A stretch of 6,298 bases of DNA, taken from positions 1 to 6,298 of the forward strand of contig JAFNAU010000220.1 of NCBI GenBank assembly GCA_017860335.1. Direction: 5' to 3'. Shown here piece by piece: positions 1-6,171 of the stretch (position 1 is its first letter; the number at the start of each line of letters is the position of its first letter). The notes beneath the pieces were generated by a model. That model ran no database searches, had not been told where the DNA came from, and worked only from the letters and a program-made list of their open reading frames with translations. The DNA comes from Bacteroidota bacterium (GTDB taxonomy: Bacteria > Bacteroidota > Bacteroidia > Bacteroidales > Paludibacteraceae). The position numbers were made by a program, and so were the translations under genes.

Positions 1-91
1 AACCGGAAATAATTCCTGTTTAGTCACTCTAACAAACACAAACAGCATAACATCAAACAGAAAAGCCTCGTCGGGGCAATAAAATCTTGCT

Positions 92-1573
92 ATGAAAATT
101 TTCACATCAACTCAAATTCACGAACTCGACAAATACACTATCGAGAACGAGCCTGTTAGTTCCATCGGACTAATGGAACGGGCTGCCGAACGGCTTATGC
201 AGCAATTCAGGAAAAACTGGAGTTTAAATACCGAAATTGTGATATTTGCTGGGCCCGGAAATAATGGCGGCGACGGACTGGCATTAGGGCGAATGATGCT
301 TCAGGTTGGCTATGAAGTTCAGGTAATTTTACTGCATACCGGAAAACTGTCGGCAGAATGTCGGCAGAACAAGGAAAGACTGCTGGAGTATTTCCCGGAG
401 AATATCTCCGAACAAACATCCCGCTTTTTACCTCCTGAAACAAACAGGGAAGCAGTAATCATCGATGCGCTTTTTGGTTCGGGATTGTCAAAACCAATAG
501 AAGGAATTTACCGTGATGCCGTTGGCTGGATAAACAAACAACCCAACAACGTAGTTGCCATAGATATTTCTTCAGGATTGCCGGATGAAGCCTGCATGTC
601 AGTTGCCGACTGTGTTGTTGAAGCTGATTTTACTTACAGTTTACAATTCCCGAAGTTATCTTTTTTATTGCCTGAAAATGAGAATTTTGTAGGAAAATGG
701 AATTTGATTGATATTCAGTTGCATCCAAGGGGTATAGCCAGGACTGAAACAGAGATGATTTATCTGGATAAAACCGATATACAACAGATATTAAAATCCC
801 GGTCGCGTTTTTCGAATAAAGGAAATTTCGGTCATACACTGATTTGGGCAGGTAAAAAGGGGATGGCCGGTGCCGCTGTGCTGGCTTCGAAAGCAGCTTT
901 ACGTTCCGGTGCCGGACTGGTAAGTGTGCATAGTGATGAAATGAACCGTATCATCCTTCAAACAACAGCTCCTGAGGCTATTTGTAAAACAGAACTGGAC
1001 AATATCGAGGCTTACAATGCTTATGCTTTTGGGCCTGGGTTAGGTACCGACAGTCATACCACCGAAATACTCACCGAACTGTTGAAGTCCCTGCCCGGAC
1101 CTTGCGTGCTCGATGCCGATGCGCTCAATATTATCGCCCTTCAGCCTCAACTGGTCGATTATATTCCCGTTGATAGTGTACTTACTCCCCATTCCAAAGA
1201 GTTTGAAAGGCTTTTTGGTAAGTCAGTAAATTCGCTAGAACGCATTCGTACTGCTCGCGAAAAATCACAGGAACTCAGTGTAGTAATTGTGCTTAAGGGT
1301 GCAAATACGCTGATTGCTACACCCGACGGGAAACTTTATTTTAACAGTACGGGTAATTCGGGAATGGCATCGGGTGGCATGGGCGACGTGCTCACCGGAA
1401 TAATCGCCGGACTCATGGCACAGGGATATTCATCTGCTGAAAGTTCGATTCTGGGTGTCTATTTACATGGTTTATCGGCTGACCAGGCATTACTTTTTCA
1501 GTCAGAAGAAAGTTTGCTGGCTTCTGATGTAATTGCTCAACTGGGAAGTGCTTTTAAGCTACTCCGGACATAA
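92..1573 (+). CDS. nnr: Bifunctional NAD(P)H-hydrate epimerase / ADP-dependent NAD(P)H-hydrate dehydratase
   Basis: Cytosolic metabolite-repair enzyme of 493 residues, close to the usual bacterial fusion length. Its two activities restore damaged NADHX and NADPHX: the N-terminal YjeF_N domain (about residues 1-215) interconverts the R and S epimers, and the C-terminal ribokinase-like domain (about 225-493) dehydrates S-NAD(P)HX using ADP. Seen in the N-domain: GPGNNGGDG at 54-62, DALFGSGL at 125-132 and AIDISSGLP at 156-164. Seen in the C-domain: GPGLG at 314-318, VLDADALN at 339-346, LTPHSKEFERL at 364-374, LKGANTLI at 401-408 and the glycine-rich GMASGGMGDVLTG at 424-436, with the expected catalytic Asp at 432. 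The ATG at 92 is preferred because the family N-terminus (MKIFTSTQIHELD) starts there. No clear Shine-Dalgarno or TAnnTTTG promoter precedes it, so it may be read from upstream. It has no functional link to the efflux genes that follow. Confidence 0.96.
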   Translation: MKIFTSTQIHELDKYTIENEPVSSIGLMERAAERLMQQFRKNWSLNTEIVIFAGPGNNGGDGLALGRMMLQVGYEVQVILLHTGKLSAECRQNKERLLEYFPENISEQTSRFLPPETNREAVIIDALFGSGLSKPIEGIYRDAVGWINKQPNNVVAIDISSGLPDEACMSVADCVVEADFTYSLQFPKLSFLLPENENFVGKWNLIDIQLHPRGIARTETEMIYLDKTDIQQILKSRSRFSNKGNFGHTLIWAGKKGMAGAAVLASKAALRSGAGLVSVHSDEMNRIILQTTAPEAICKTELDNIEAYNAYAFGPGLGTDSHTTEILTELLKSLPGPCVLDADALNIIALQPQLVDYIPVDSVLTPHSKEFERLFGKSVNSLERIRTAREKSQELSVVIVLKGANTLIATPDGKLYFNSTGNSGMASGGMGDVLTGIIAGLMAQGYSSAESSILGVYLHGLSADQALLFQSEESLLASDVIAQLGSAFKLLRT

Positions 1574-1594
1574 AAATATTTTAACAACAGACGT

Positions 1595-1604
1595 TCTTAT
1601 AAGA
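1595..1604. repeat. Perfect 10-base palindrome TCTTATAAGA
   Basis: The sequence reads identically on both strands and lies 22 bases after the nnr stop codon. The flanks do not continue the symmetry except for two C-G pairs with one bulged T. It could be a weak protein-binding site or part of the 3' end of the nnr transcript. It lacks a T-run, so a terminator call is not supported. Chance occurrence in AT-rich DNA is possible. Confidence 0.3.
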
Positions 1605-1695
1605 CGCTACGATCTGAATATCAATGTAATATCATTTTTCTGTATTATCTTATCGAAATATTAAAACAAAAAATTAAAACAAGAGATTAATGTAT

Positions 1696-1709
1696 TAGAA
1701 AAAGTTCTA
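1696..1709. promoter_or_regulatory. Candidate TetR operator: inverted repeat TAGAA-N4-TTCTA
   Basis: Two perfect five-base arms (1696-1700 and 1705-1709) flank AAAG, and the right arm covers the first two bases of the TATATTTG element. TetR-family repressors commonly autoregulate by binding short palindromes that overlap their own promoter, and this is the best-placed inverted repeat upstream of the gene. The symmetry does not extend beyond 14 bases, which is short for the family, so assignment as the operator is inference. Confidence 0.4.
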
Positions 1710-1715
1710 TATTTG
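1708..1715 (+). promoter_or_regulatory. Candidate Bacteroidota -7 promoter element TATATTTG
   Basis: The octamer matches the Bacteroidota sigma-ABfr -7 consensus TAnnTTTG exactly. It lies 26 bases before the ATG of the TetR gene, which would put the transcription start near 1722 and give a leader of about 20 bases. A matching -33 TTTG box at the usual 19-21 base spacing is not visible (the stretch there is AAGAGATTAATG). It is the natural promoter for the whole efflux operon, since the downstream genes are closely packed or overlapping. Confidence 0.55.
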
Positions 1716-1741
1716 TACCATAACTTTAAAAATACAAGAAT

Positions 1742-2368
1742 ATGAAAAAAGAAATTGACACTCAGAAAGACAAATCAACTGAGGAAAAAATCAAGAAAGC
1801 TGCCGAAAAAATCTTTCTTGAAAGAGGTTTTTCTGCCTCAAGGACACGTGATATCGCCGATGAGGCTGGTATTAACCTGGCTTTGCTGAATTATTATTTC
1901 AGAAGTAAGAAAAATTTGTACAATATTATTATGATGGAAAAACTGGACGTTTTTTTCAATATAATAATTGAAGAACTGAAAGATAATGCAGTTGATTTAA
2001 ACCAAAAGATGTCCGAACTGATAAATAAATACACCGATTTACTTATCAAGGAACCCCGGTTGCCGCTTTTTATCATGAGTGAGATACAGCAAAATCCCGA
2101 TTTTTTTACTAAAAGAATGAATATAAAGATGAAAGTCAGGGAAGCTTTAGGAAACAAACCGATAATCTACTCAAAAAGTCAGGAAGACGATTTGCAACTT
2201 TTGCTTAGTTTACTGGGTGTTACTATTTTCCCGTTTATTATACGCCACAGTATACAAGGATTGTTCAATATGACCACTGACCAATACAATGAGCTGCTTT
2301 ATAAGAGGCGTGAAATGATTCCCAAGTTAATGAATGAACTTTATAATCAGTTAAATGCAGATAAATGA
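1742..2368 (+). CDS. TetR/AcrR-family transcriptional repressor of the efflux operon
   Basis: Cytosolic DNA-binding regulator of 208 residues, typical for TetR family proteins. The N-terminal three-helix DNA-binding domain spans about residues 12-62. Its recognition region begins TRDIADEAGI at 35-44 and continues to NYYFRSKKNLY at 50-60, which is the family hallmark (TxxIA-x-AGx, then LxYYFxSKxxLY). Residues 65-208 should form the helical ligand-binding and dimerisation domain. The ATG at 1742 follows an A-rich leader without a Shine-Dalgarno sequence, normal for Bacteroidota. Its stop codon overlaps the start of the TolC-type gene in ATGA, so the regulator is the first gene of the operon it probably controls. 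Base composition is visibly more AT-rich than in the flanking genes. The position resembles CecR, the TetR regulator of E. coli ybhGFSR, but the inducer cannot be deduced. Confidence 0.92.
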   Translation: MKKEIDTQKDKSTEEKIKKAAEKIFLERGFSASRTRDIADEAGINLALLNYYFRSKKNLYNIIMMEKLDVFFNIIIEELKDNAVDLNQKMSELINKYTDLLIKEPRLPLFIMSEIQQNPDFFTKRMNIKMKVREALGNKPIIYSKSQEDDLQLLLSLLGVTIFPFIIRHSIQGLFNMTTDQYNELLYKRREMIPKLMNELYNQLNADK

Positions 2369-3618
2369 AACCATTTGTCTTTCTGGTACTGATAGCGTTA
2401 TCTGTTTTTACTGTAAAGTCACAAGAAATTAGCCTTTCCGAGTGTCAGGAACTGGCGCGGTCCAATTTTCCGCTCATCCGGCAGCATGATTTAATCACAC
2501 AATTGGCAAACAACGCCGCTACGGCTTTGCTGAGAAAATATTACCCGCAAATACAGGTAGCGGGACAAGCTACTTGGCAATCGGATGTGACTAAAATTCC
2601 GATAACGATACCAAACCTCACTATCCCCGAACTGGAAAAAGATCAGTATAAATTGTATGCCGAAGTCTTGCAACTGGTATATGATGGCGGTGAAACCGAT
2701 TTACAGCGCAAAACGATACATGCAAATGCTTTGGTCGAACAACAAAAGACGGAAGTGGAAATGTATAAACTTCGGGACCGGATTAACCAGACCTATTTTG
2801 GCATTTTATTGATGGATGAGCAGCTCAAACAAAACGAAATCCTGCTGAATGACCTTCAGGCTGCTCTCGAAAAAATAAAGGTAATGGTGAAAAATGGTGT
2901 ATCGCTTGCCACCAACGAGCAAAACCTCGAAGCCGAACTGCTGAATGTAAAACAATTCAACTCTGGAATAATCACCGGTAAACAATCACTGATAAAAGTG
3001 ATGGCACTGCTCACCGGCAAACAAATAACTGATCAAACAAAATTTATAGTTCCCGCTTCTGTTTCTTTGAATACCGGTAACCTGAGACCGGAATTAAATT
3101 TGCTGGATCAGCAAATAAACAATCTCGGATTGCAGCGTAAACAGCTTACTGCTCAGCTGCGTCCGAAACTAAACCTCTTTGCGCAGGGAGGGTACGGAAA
3201 ACCCGGACTAAACATGTTTACCAATAGTTTTGAACCCTATTTTATTGCAGGAGCTAAAATTAACTGGCAGTTTTCGAGACTCTACACGCTCGGAAAGGAA
3301 CGTACGAACATTGACATACAACAGAAATCGCTGGATCTGCAAAAAGAAATTTTCAACCTGAACAACAGCATCAGTCAGACACAGCAATCGGGTGAAATAC
3401 AGAAACTGAGACAAATGCTGCAAACGGATGACGAAATTGTGGTTTTACGAAATAAAATCAAGCAAACAAGTGCTGTTCAGCTCGAAAACGGAGTAGTCAC
3501 CAGCGCAGACTTCATCCGTGAAGCCAATGCCGAGAACCAGGCGCGTCAGAAAAAAGCGCTTCACGAAATGCAGTTGCTTCTGGCAGAGTATAGCCTGATG
3601 TGGATGAAGGGAAATTGA
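2365..3618 (+). CDS. TolC-type outer membrane efflux protein (OEP family)
   Basis: Outer-membrane channel of a tripartite exporter, 417 residues, the usual length for the family. Residues 1-19 form a Sec signal peptide (MKPF, hydrophobic core, then TVKS) with probable cleavage before Q20; no lipobox cysteine is present. The mature protein opens with ISLSECQELARSNFP (22-36), matching the start of OEP repeats, and contains long Gln/Leu-rich helices (about 115-220 and 310-415) of the trimeric alpha-barrel type. LVYDGGETDLQRK at 104-116 corresponds to the strand-to-helix turn of the first repeat, and INWQFSRLYTLGKER at 299-313 to its counterpart in the second. The family is clear, but substrate is not encoded here. 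It overlaps the repressor by four bases (ATGA at 2365-2368), suggesting translational coupling, and is followed by the broken adaptor gene that should dock onto it. Confidence 0.92.
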   Translation: MKPFVFLVLIALSVFTVKSQEISLSECQELARSNFPLIRQHDLITQLANNAATALLRKYYPQIQVAGQATWQSDVTKIPITIPNLTIPELEKDQYKLYAEVLQLVYDGGETDLQRKTIHANALVEQQKTEVEMYKLRDRINQTYFGILLMDEQLKQNEILLNDLQAALEKIKVMVKNGVSLATNEQNLEAELLNVKQFNSGIITGKQSLIKVMALLTGKQITDQTKFIVPASVSLNTGNLRPELNLLDQQINNLGLQRKQLTAQLRPKLNLFAQGGYGKPGLNMFTNSFEPYFIAGAKINWQFSRLYTLGKERTNIDIQQKSLDLQKEIFNLNNSISQTQQSGEIQKLRQMLQTDDEIVVLRNKIKQTSAVQLENGVVTSADFIREANAENQARQKKALHEMQLLLAEYSLMWMKGN

Positions 3619-3622
3619 AATT

Positions 3623-3637
3623 TGCTGAAAAACAGCA
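3623..3637 (+). repeat. Short hairpin TGCTG-AAAAA-CAGCA after the TolC-type gene
   Basis: A perfect five-base-pair stem with an A5 loop starts five bases after the TolC-type stop codon. No T-run follows, so it is unlikely to terminate transcription. It could slightly protect or attenuate the operon message. An AT-only palindrome AATAATTATT follows at 3650-3659, just before the adaptor gene. Both may be chance structures in a 52-base spacer. Confidence 0.25.
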
Positions 3638-3670
3638 TGTTGATTTAATAATAATTATTCAACCGAACAA

Positions 3671-4383
3671 ATGAAGAAGAAATCAATATACGGGATTGCT
3701 CTCTGCCTGGTAATAATGACTGTAGACTCCTGCAATTCTGACGAAAAAAAAGGCGATGCTTCCGGTTATTTCGAAACGGTGGAAACCATCGTTATATCTG
3801 ACAATCAGGCAGGTGCAAGAGCAGAAGGGAGCGGTTCTCAGCCGCAAACCCGATATCAGTTCGCAGACTGCCATTTTGAAAGAACAACTCATACAGGCCA
3901 ACCGAGAATTGCAACGCGTGGAGAATCTTTACACCGGACAAGCTGCCACCCAAAAGCAACTGGATGATGCACGGTCGGTGGTGGCAGTACTCAACCGGCA
4001 ACTCAACGCGCAGCAAACTACGCTCGATAAAACCACAGCCAGTGTGGGAAAGGAAACAAATCCGCTTGAAATGCAGATATCACTGCTTGAAGACCAGCTT
4101 CGGAAATGCCGTATTATCAATCCCGTAACCGGAACAGTATTGGTCAAATATGCCGAACCCAATGAAATGACAGCCATTGGCAGACCGCTTTATAAAGGGT
4201 AAGGAAAAACTCTCCGAATACGAAGGAACGGTAACCTGGATCAGCAGTAAGGCAGAATTCACCCCCAAAACCATTCAGACGCGCGACGAACGCTCCAACG
4301 AAGTGTATGCCGTGAAAATAGCCGTAAAAAACGATGGCTTTTTAAAGATAGGCATGTATGCCGATGTGAAGTTTGCCAAGTAA
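3671..4383 (+). pseudogene. HlyD-family periplasmic adaptor (membrane fusion protein), disrupted in two places
   Basis: This would be the periplasmic adaptor joining the ABC permease to the TolC-type channel. It now lies in three frames. Piece 1 (3671 to about 3811) encodes a lipoprotein-like leader with Cys21 (lipobox VDSC, atypical Asp at -2) and the first strand GYFETVETIVISDNQAG. Piece 2 (about 3810-4197) encodes the coiled-coil hairpin from QKGAVLSRKPDIS through LDDARSVV to the second lipoyl half, NPVTGTVLVKYAEPNE...GRPLYK. Piece 3 (about 4195-4383) encodes the membrane-proximal part, from KEKLSEYEGTV through WISSKAEFTPKTIQT to LKIGMYADVKF and the stop. Between pieces 1 and 2 the first lipoyl half is missing; between pieces 2 and 3 the IADL-type strand and most of the beta-barrel are missing, roughly 30 residues each. 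The total of about 237 codons is short of the roughly 300 expected. The retained pieces contain no stops, so the lesions are recent or are assembly errors. As written, no functional adaptor can be made. Confidence 0.85.
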
Positions 4384-4439
4384 TCATCGAACCCGGAATA
4401 TTCATTCGGAGAACTAATATCTTCTGCCAAAAAAGGATA

Positions 4440-5360
4440 GTGAATTATATCGAATTACATAATATCTCAAAAACTTACGACAAGGGCAAAGTACTTGCTG
4501 TGAATAATATCAGTTTGTCGGTAAGTGAAGGTGAAATTTTCGGATTGATAGGTCCGGACGGAGCCGGAAAAACATCCATTTTCCGAATGCTGACCACCCT
4601 GATTATTCCCGACAGCGGTTCCGCGAAGGTTCTTGGGTACGATGTGGTGAAAGATTTCCGCCAAATCAGGAATGAAGTGGGCTATATGCCGGGGCGGTTT
4701 TCATTGTATCCCGACCTGAGCGTGGAAGAAAATCTGAGATTTTATGCTACCATGTTTGGCACCACCATTGAGGAGAATTATCACCTTATCCGCGATATTT
4801 ATGTACAGATTGAAGCATTCGGAAAGCGAAAGGCAGGTCAACTCTCGGGTGGTATGAAGCAGAAGCTGGCGCTATGCTGTGCGCTGATACACAAACCAAA
4901 GGTGTTGTTTCTGGATGAACCGACAACCGGTATTGATCCTGTATCCCGAAAAGAACTGTGGGAAATGCTCCGGAAACTGAAAACTGAAAATATCTGCATT
5001 TTTGTTTCCACGCCCTACATGGACGAAGCCCTGCAATGTGACCGCATCGCCCTGATACAACAGGGTGAAATACTGAGCATTGACTCACCTCAGGCAGTTG
5101 TGGGGCAGTTTGATAAATTTATTTACGCTGTGAGTTCCGATGACACTTACAAACAGCTGAAAGTATTGATGCAATATCCCGAACGGCTCAACAGCTATCC
5201 TTTCGGGGAATTTGCGCATCTTGTAGTTGCCGGCGAACTTGATGAAATCCGGCTTGGGGAATTCCTGAAAAATAACGGATTAAATGATATTCGCATCAAC
5301 CGCATCAACGCTACCATTGAAGACTGTTTCATTGATTTAAGCAGGCAAACGAAGGTGTGA
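4440..5360 (+). CDS. ABC-2 type transporter ATP-binding protein, first subunit (degenerate Q- and H-loops)
   Basis: Cytosolic nucleotide-binding subunit of 306 residues, resembling the N-terminal half of the E. coli YbhF fusion. Walker A is GPDGAGKTS at 38-46, the signature LSGGM at 135-139, Walker B VLFLDEP at 155-161 and the D-loop GIDP at 164-167. Two usual residues are replaced: the Q-loop position reads MPGRFSLY (Gly85 instead of Gln) and the H-loop reads STPYMDEA (Pro192 instead of His). A C-terminal extension of about 85 residues ends with IEDCFIDL (293-300), the typical tail of drug-type ABC-2 ATPases. The start is GTG at 4440, because no in-frame ATG lies upstream back to the adaptor gene and the domain begins only a few residues later. 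An AGGA sequence is two bases before it, too close for an ideal ribosome binding site. It likely pairs with the ATPase that follows. Confidence 0.93.
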   Translation: MNYIELHNISKTYDKGKVLAVNNISLSVSEGEIFGLIGPDGAGKTSIFRMLTTLIIPDSGSAKVLGYDVVKDFRQIRNEVGYMPGRFSLYPDLSVEENLRFYATMFGTTIEENYHLIRDIYVQIEAFGKRKAGQLSGGMKQKLALCCALIHKPKVLFLDEPTTGIDPVSRKELWEMLRKLKTENICIFVSTPYMDEALQCDRIALIQQGEILSIDSPQAVVGQFDKFIYAVSSDDTYKQLKVLMQYPERLNSYPFGEFAHLVVAGELDEIRLGEFLKNNGLNDIRINRINATIEDCFIDLSRQTKV

Positions 5361-5436
5361 GTGCCGGAAGCTGGAAGATAGTTCAATGTGTAATGTGCTG
5401 ATTGATAAACCAGTGTGTTTCTGATAAAACAATAAT

Positions 5437-6171
5437 ATGTATTCCATTACAGCCGATAAACTGACAAAAAAATTCGGAAATTTCACAGCCGTTGATGCCA
5501 TTACTTTCGATGTGAAGGAAGGTGAGATTTTCGGCTTTCTCGGTGCCAATGGCGCCGGGAAGACTACTGCTATGCGAATTCTTTGCGGTTTGTCGTATCC
5601 CACAGCCGGCCAGGCCAGGGTAGCAGGATTTGACGTCTATAAGCAACAGGAAGAAATCAAGAAAAACATTGGGTACATGAGCCAGAAATTTTCATTGTAC
5701 GAAAATCTGACTGTCAGCGAGAATATTGAATTCTACGGAGGAGTTTATGGCTTGCGCATGAAGGAAATCAGACCACGAATGAGAAATATGCTGGAAACCC
5801 TCGGACTGGCCGGTGAAGCCAATAAACTGGTTAGTTCGTTGCCGCTCGGCTGGAAGCAGAAGCTGGCTTTCTCCACTGCTATTTTTCACGAACCCAGGAT
5901 TGTTTTTCTGGATGAACCCACCAGCGGAGTTGATCCGGTCACGCGGCGGCAGTTCTGGGAAATGATTTATGAGGCAGCTTCCCGCGGAATTACCGTGTTT
6001 GTTACCACGCACTACATGGACGAGGCGGAGTATTGCAACCGAATTTCGCTCATGGTTGACGGAAGGATTGACGCGCTTGATGCGCCCGCCAACCTGAAGA
6101 AACAGTTCGGAGTGGAAACGATGAGTGATGTGTTTTACGCCTTAGCTCGCGGAGCAAAACGAAACGAATGA
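5437..6171 (+). CDS. ABC-2 type transporter ATP-binding protein, second subunit (degenerate signature motif)
   Basis: Second nucleotide-binding subunit, 244 residues, corresponding to the C-terminal half of YbhF-like fusions. Walker A is GANGAGKTT at 36-44, the Q-loop is normal (MSQKFSLY, Gln83), Walker B is VFLDEP at 156-161, the D-loop is GVDP and the H-loop is normal (TTHYMDEA, His192). The signature motif, however, reads LPLGW at 135-139 instead of LSGGQ. This is the reverse of the first ATPase, which keeps LSGG but lacks the Q- and H-loop residues, so the two look like obligate heterodimer partners. The tail SDVFYALARG (230-239) matches the C-terminal EDVF-like motif. The ATG at 5437 follows an AT-rich leader in a 76-base spacer in which I see no terminator or promoter. 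Its stop overlaps the start of the permease gene (ATGA). Confidence 0.94.
   Translation: MYSITADKLTKKFGNFTAVDAITFDVKEGEIFGFLGANGAGKTTAMRILCGLSYPTAGQARVAGFDVYKQQEEIKKNIGYMSQKFSLYENLTVSENIEFYGGVYGLRMKEIRPRMRNMLETLGLAGEANKLVSSLPLGWKQKLAFSTAIFHEPRIVFLDEPTSGVDPVTRRQFWEMIYEAASRGITVFVTTHYMDEAEYCNRISLMVDGRIDALDAPANLKKQFGVETMSDVFYALARGAKRNE

Larger units (their letters stand above)
1574..1741. other. Intergenic region between nnr and the efflux operon
   Basis: These 168 AT-rich bases separate the housekeeping gene from the efflux operon. They contain an AT-only palindrome AAAATATTTT directly after the nnr stop (1573-1582), a 10-base perfect palindrome at 1595-1604, a direct repeat AATATCA at 1617-1623 and 1628-1634 (11 bases apart, about one helical turn), and the promoter and inverted repeat near the right end. 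There is no GC-rich hairpin followed by a T-run, so no ordinary intrinsic terminator for nnr is visible. No coding sequence was recognised. Confidence 0.7.

Noticed and set aside
1..91. Possible end of an upstream gene: one frame ends PEIIPV at a TAG at 21-23, another stays open to a TAA at 80-82, and the minus strand is also open in one frame.
   Set aside because: Too short to recognise any family, and several frames are equally plausible. No gene can be supported.
1812..1825. Inverted repeat TCTTTC-TT-GAAAGA as a regulatory site.
   Set aside because: It lies inside the TetR coding sequence at a conserved part of the first helix (IFLERG) and is explained by codon use.
3806..4198. Programmed ribosomal frameshifting to join the adaptor pieces.
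   Set aside because: No slippery heptamer or strong downstream structure was seen, and joining the frames would still lack about 30 residues at each break.
3756..4202. A separate 148-codon gene starting at the ATG at 3756.
   Set aside because: The first 18 or so residues are not family-like. Family similarity begins at about 3810, so this is the middle piece of the broken adaptor, not an independent gene.
4177..4383. A separate small protein of 68 residues.
   Set aside because: It is the C-terminal end of the adaptor in the third frame. The first residues (MADRFI) are out-of-frame reading of the GRPLYK coding sequence.
4786..5088. Minus-strand open frame of 100 codons within the first ATPase gene, and similar minus-strand frames elsewhere.
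   Set aside because: These are antisense shadows of clearly conserved genes, with no recognisable domains and no start signals.
5361..5436. Terminator or internal promoter between the two ATPase genes.
   Set aside because: No stable hairpin with a T-run and no TAnnTTTG match was found. The spacer is best read as ordinary intra-operon DNA.
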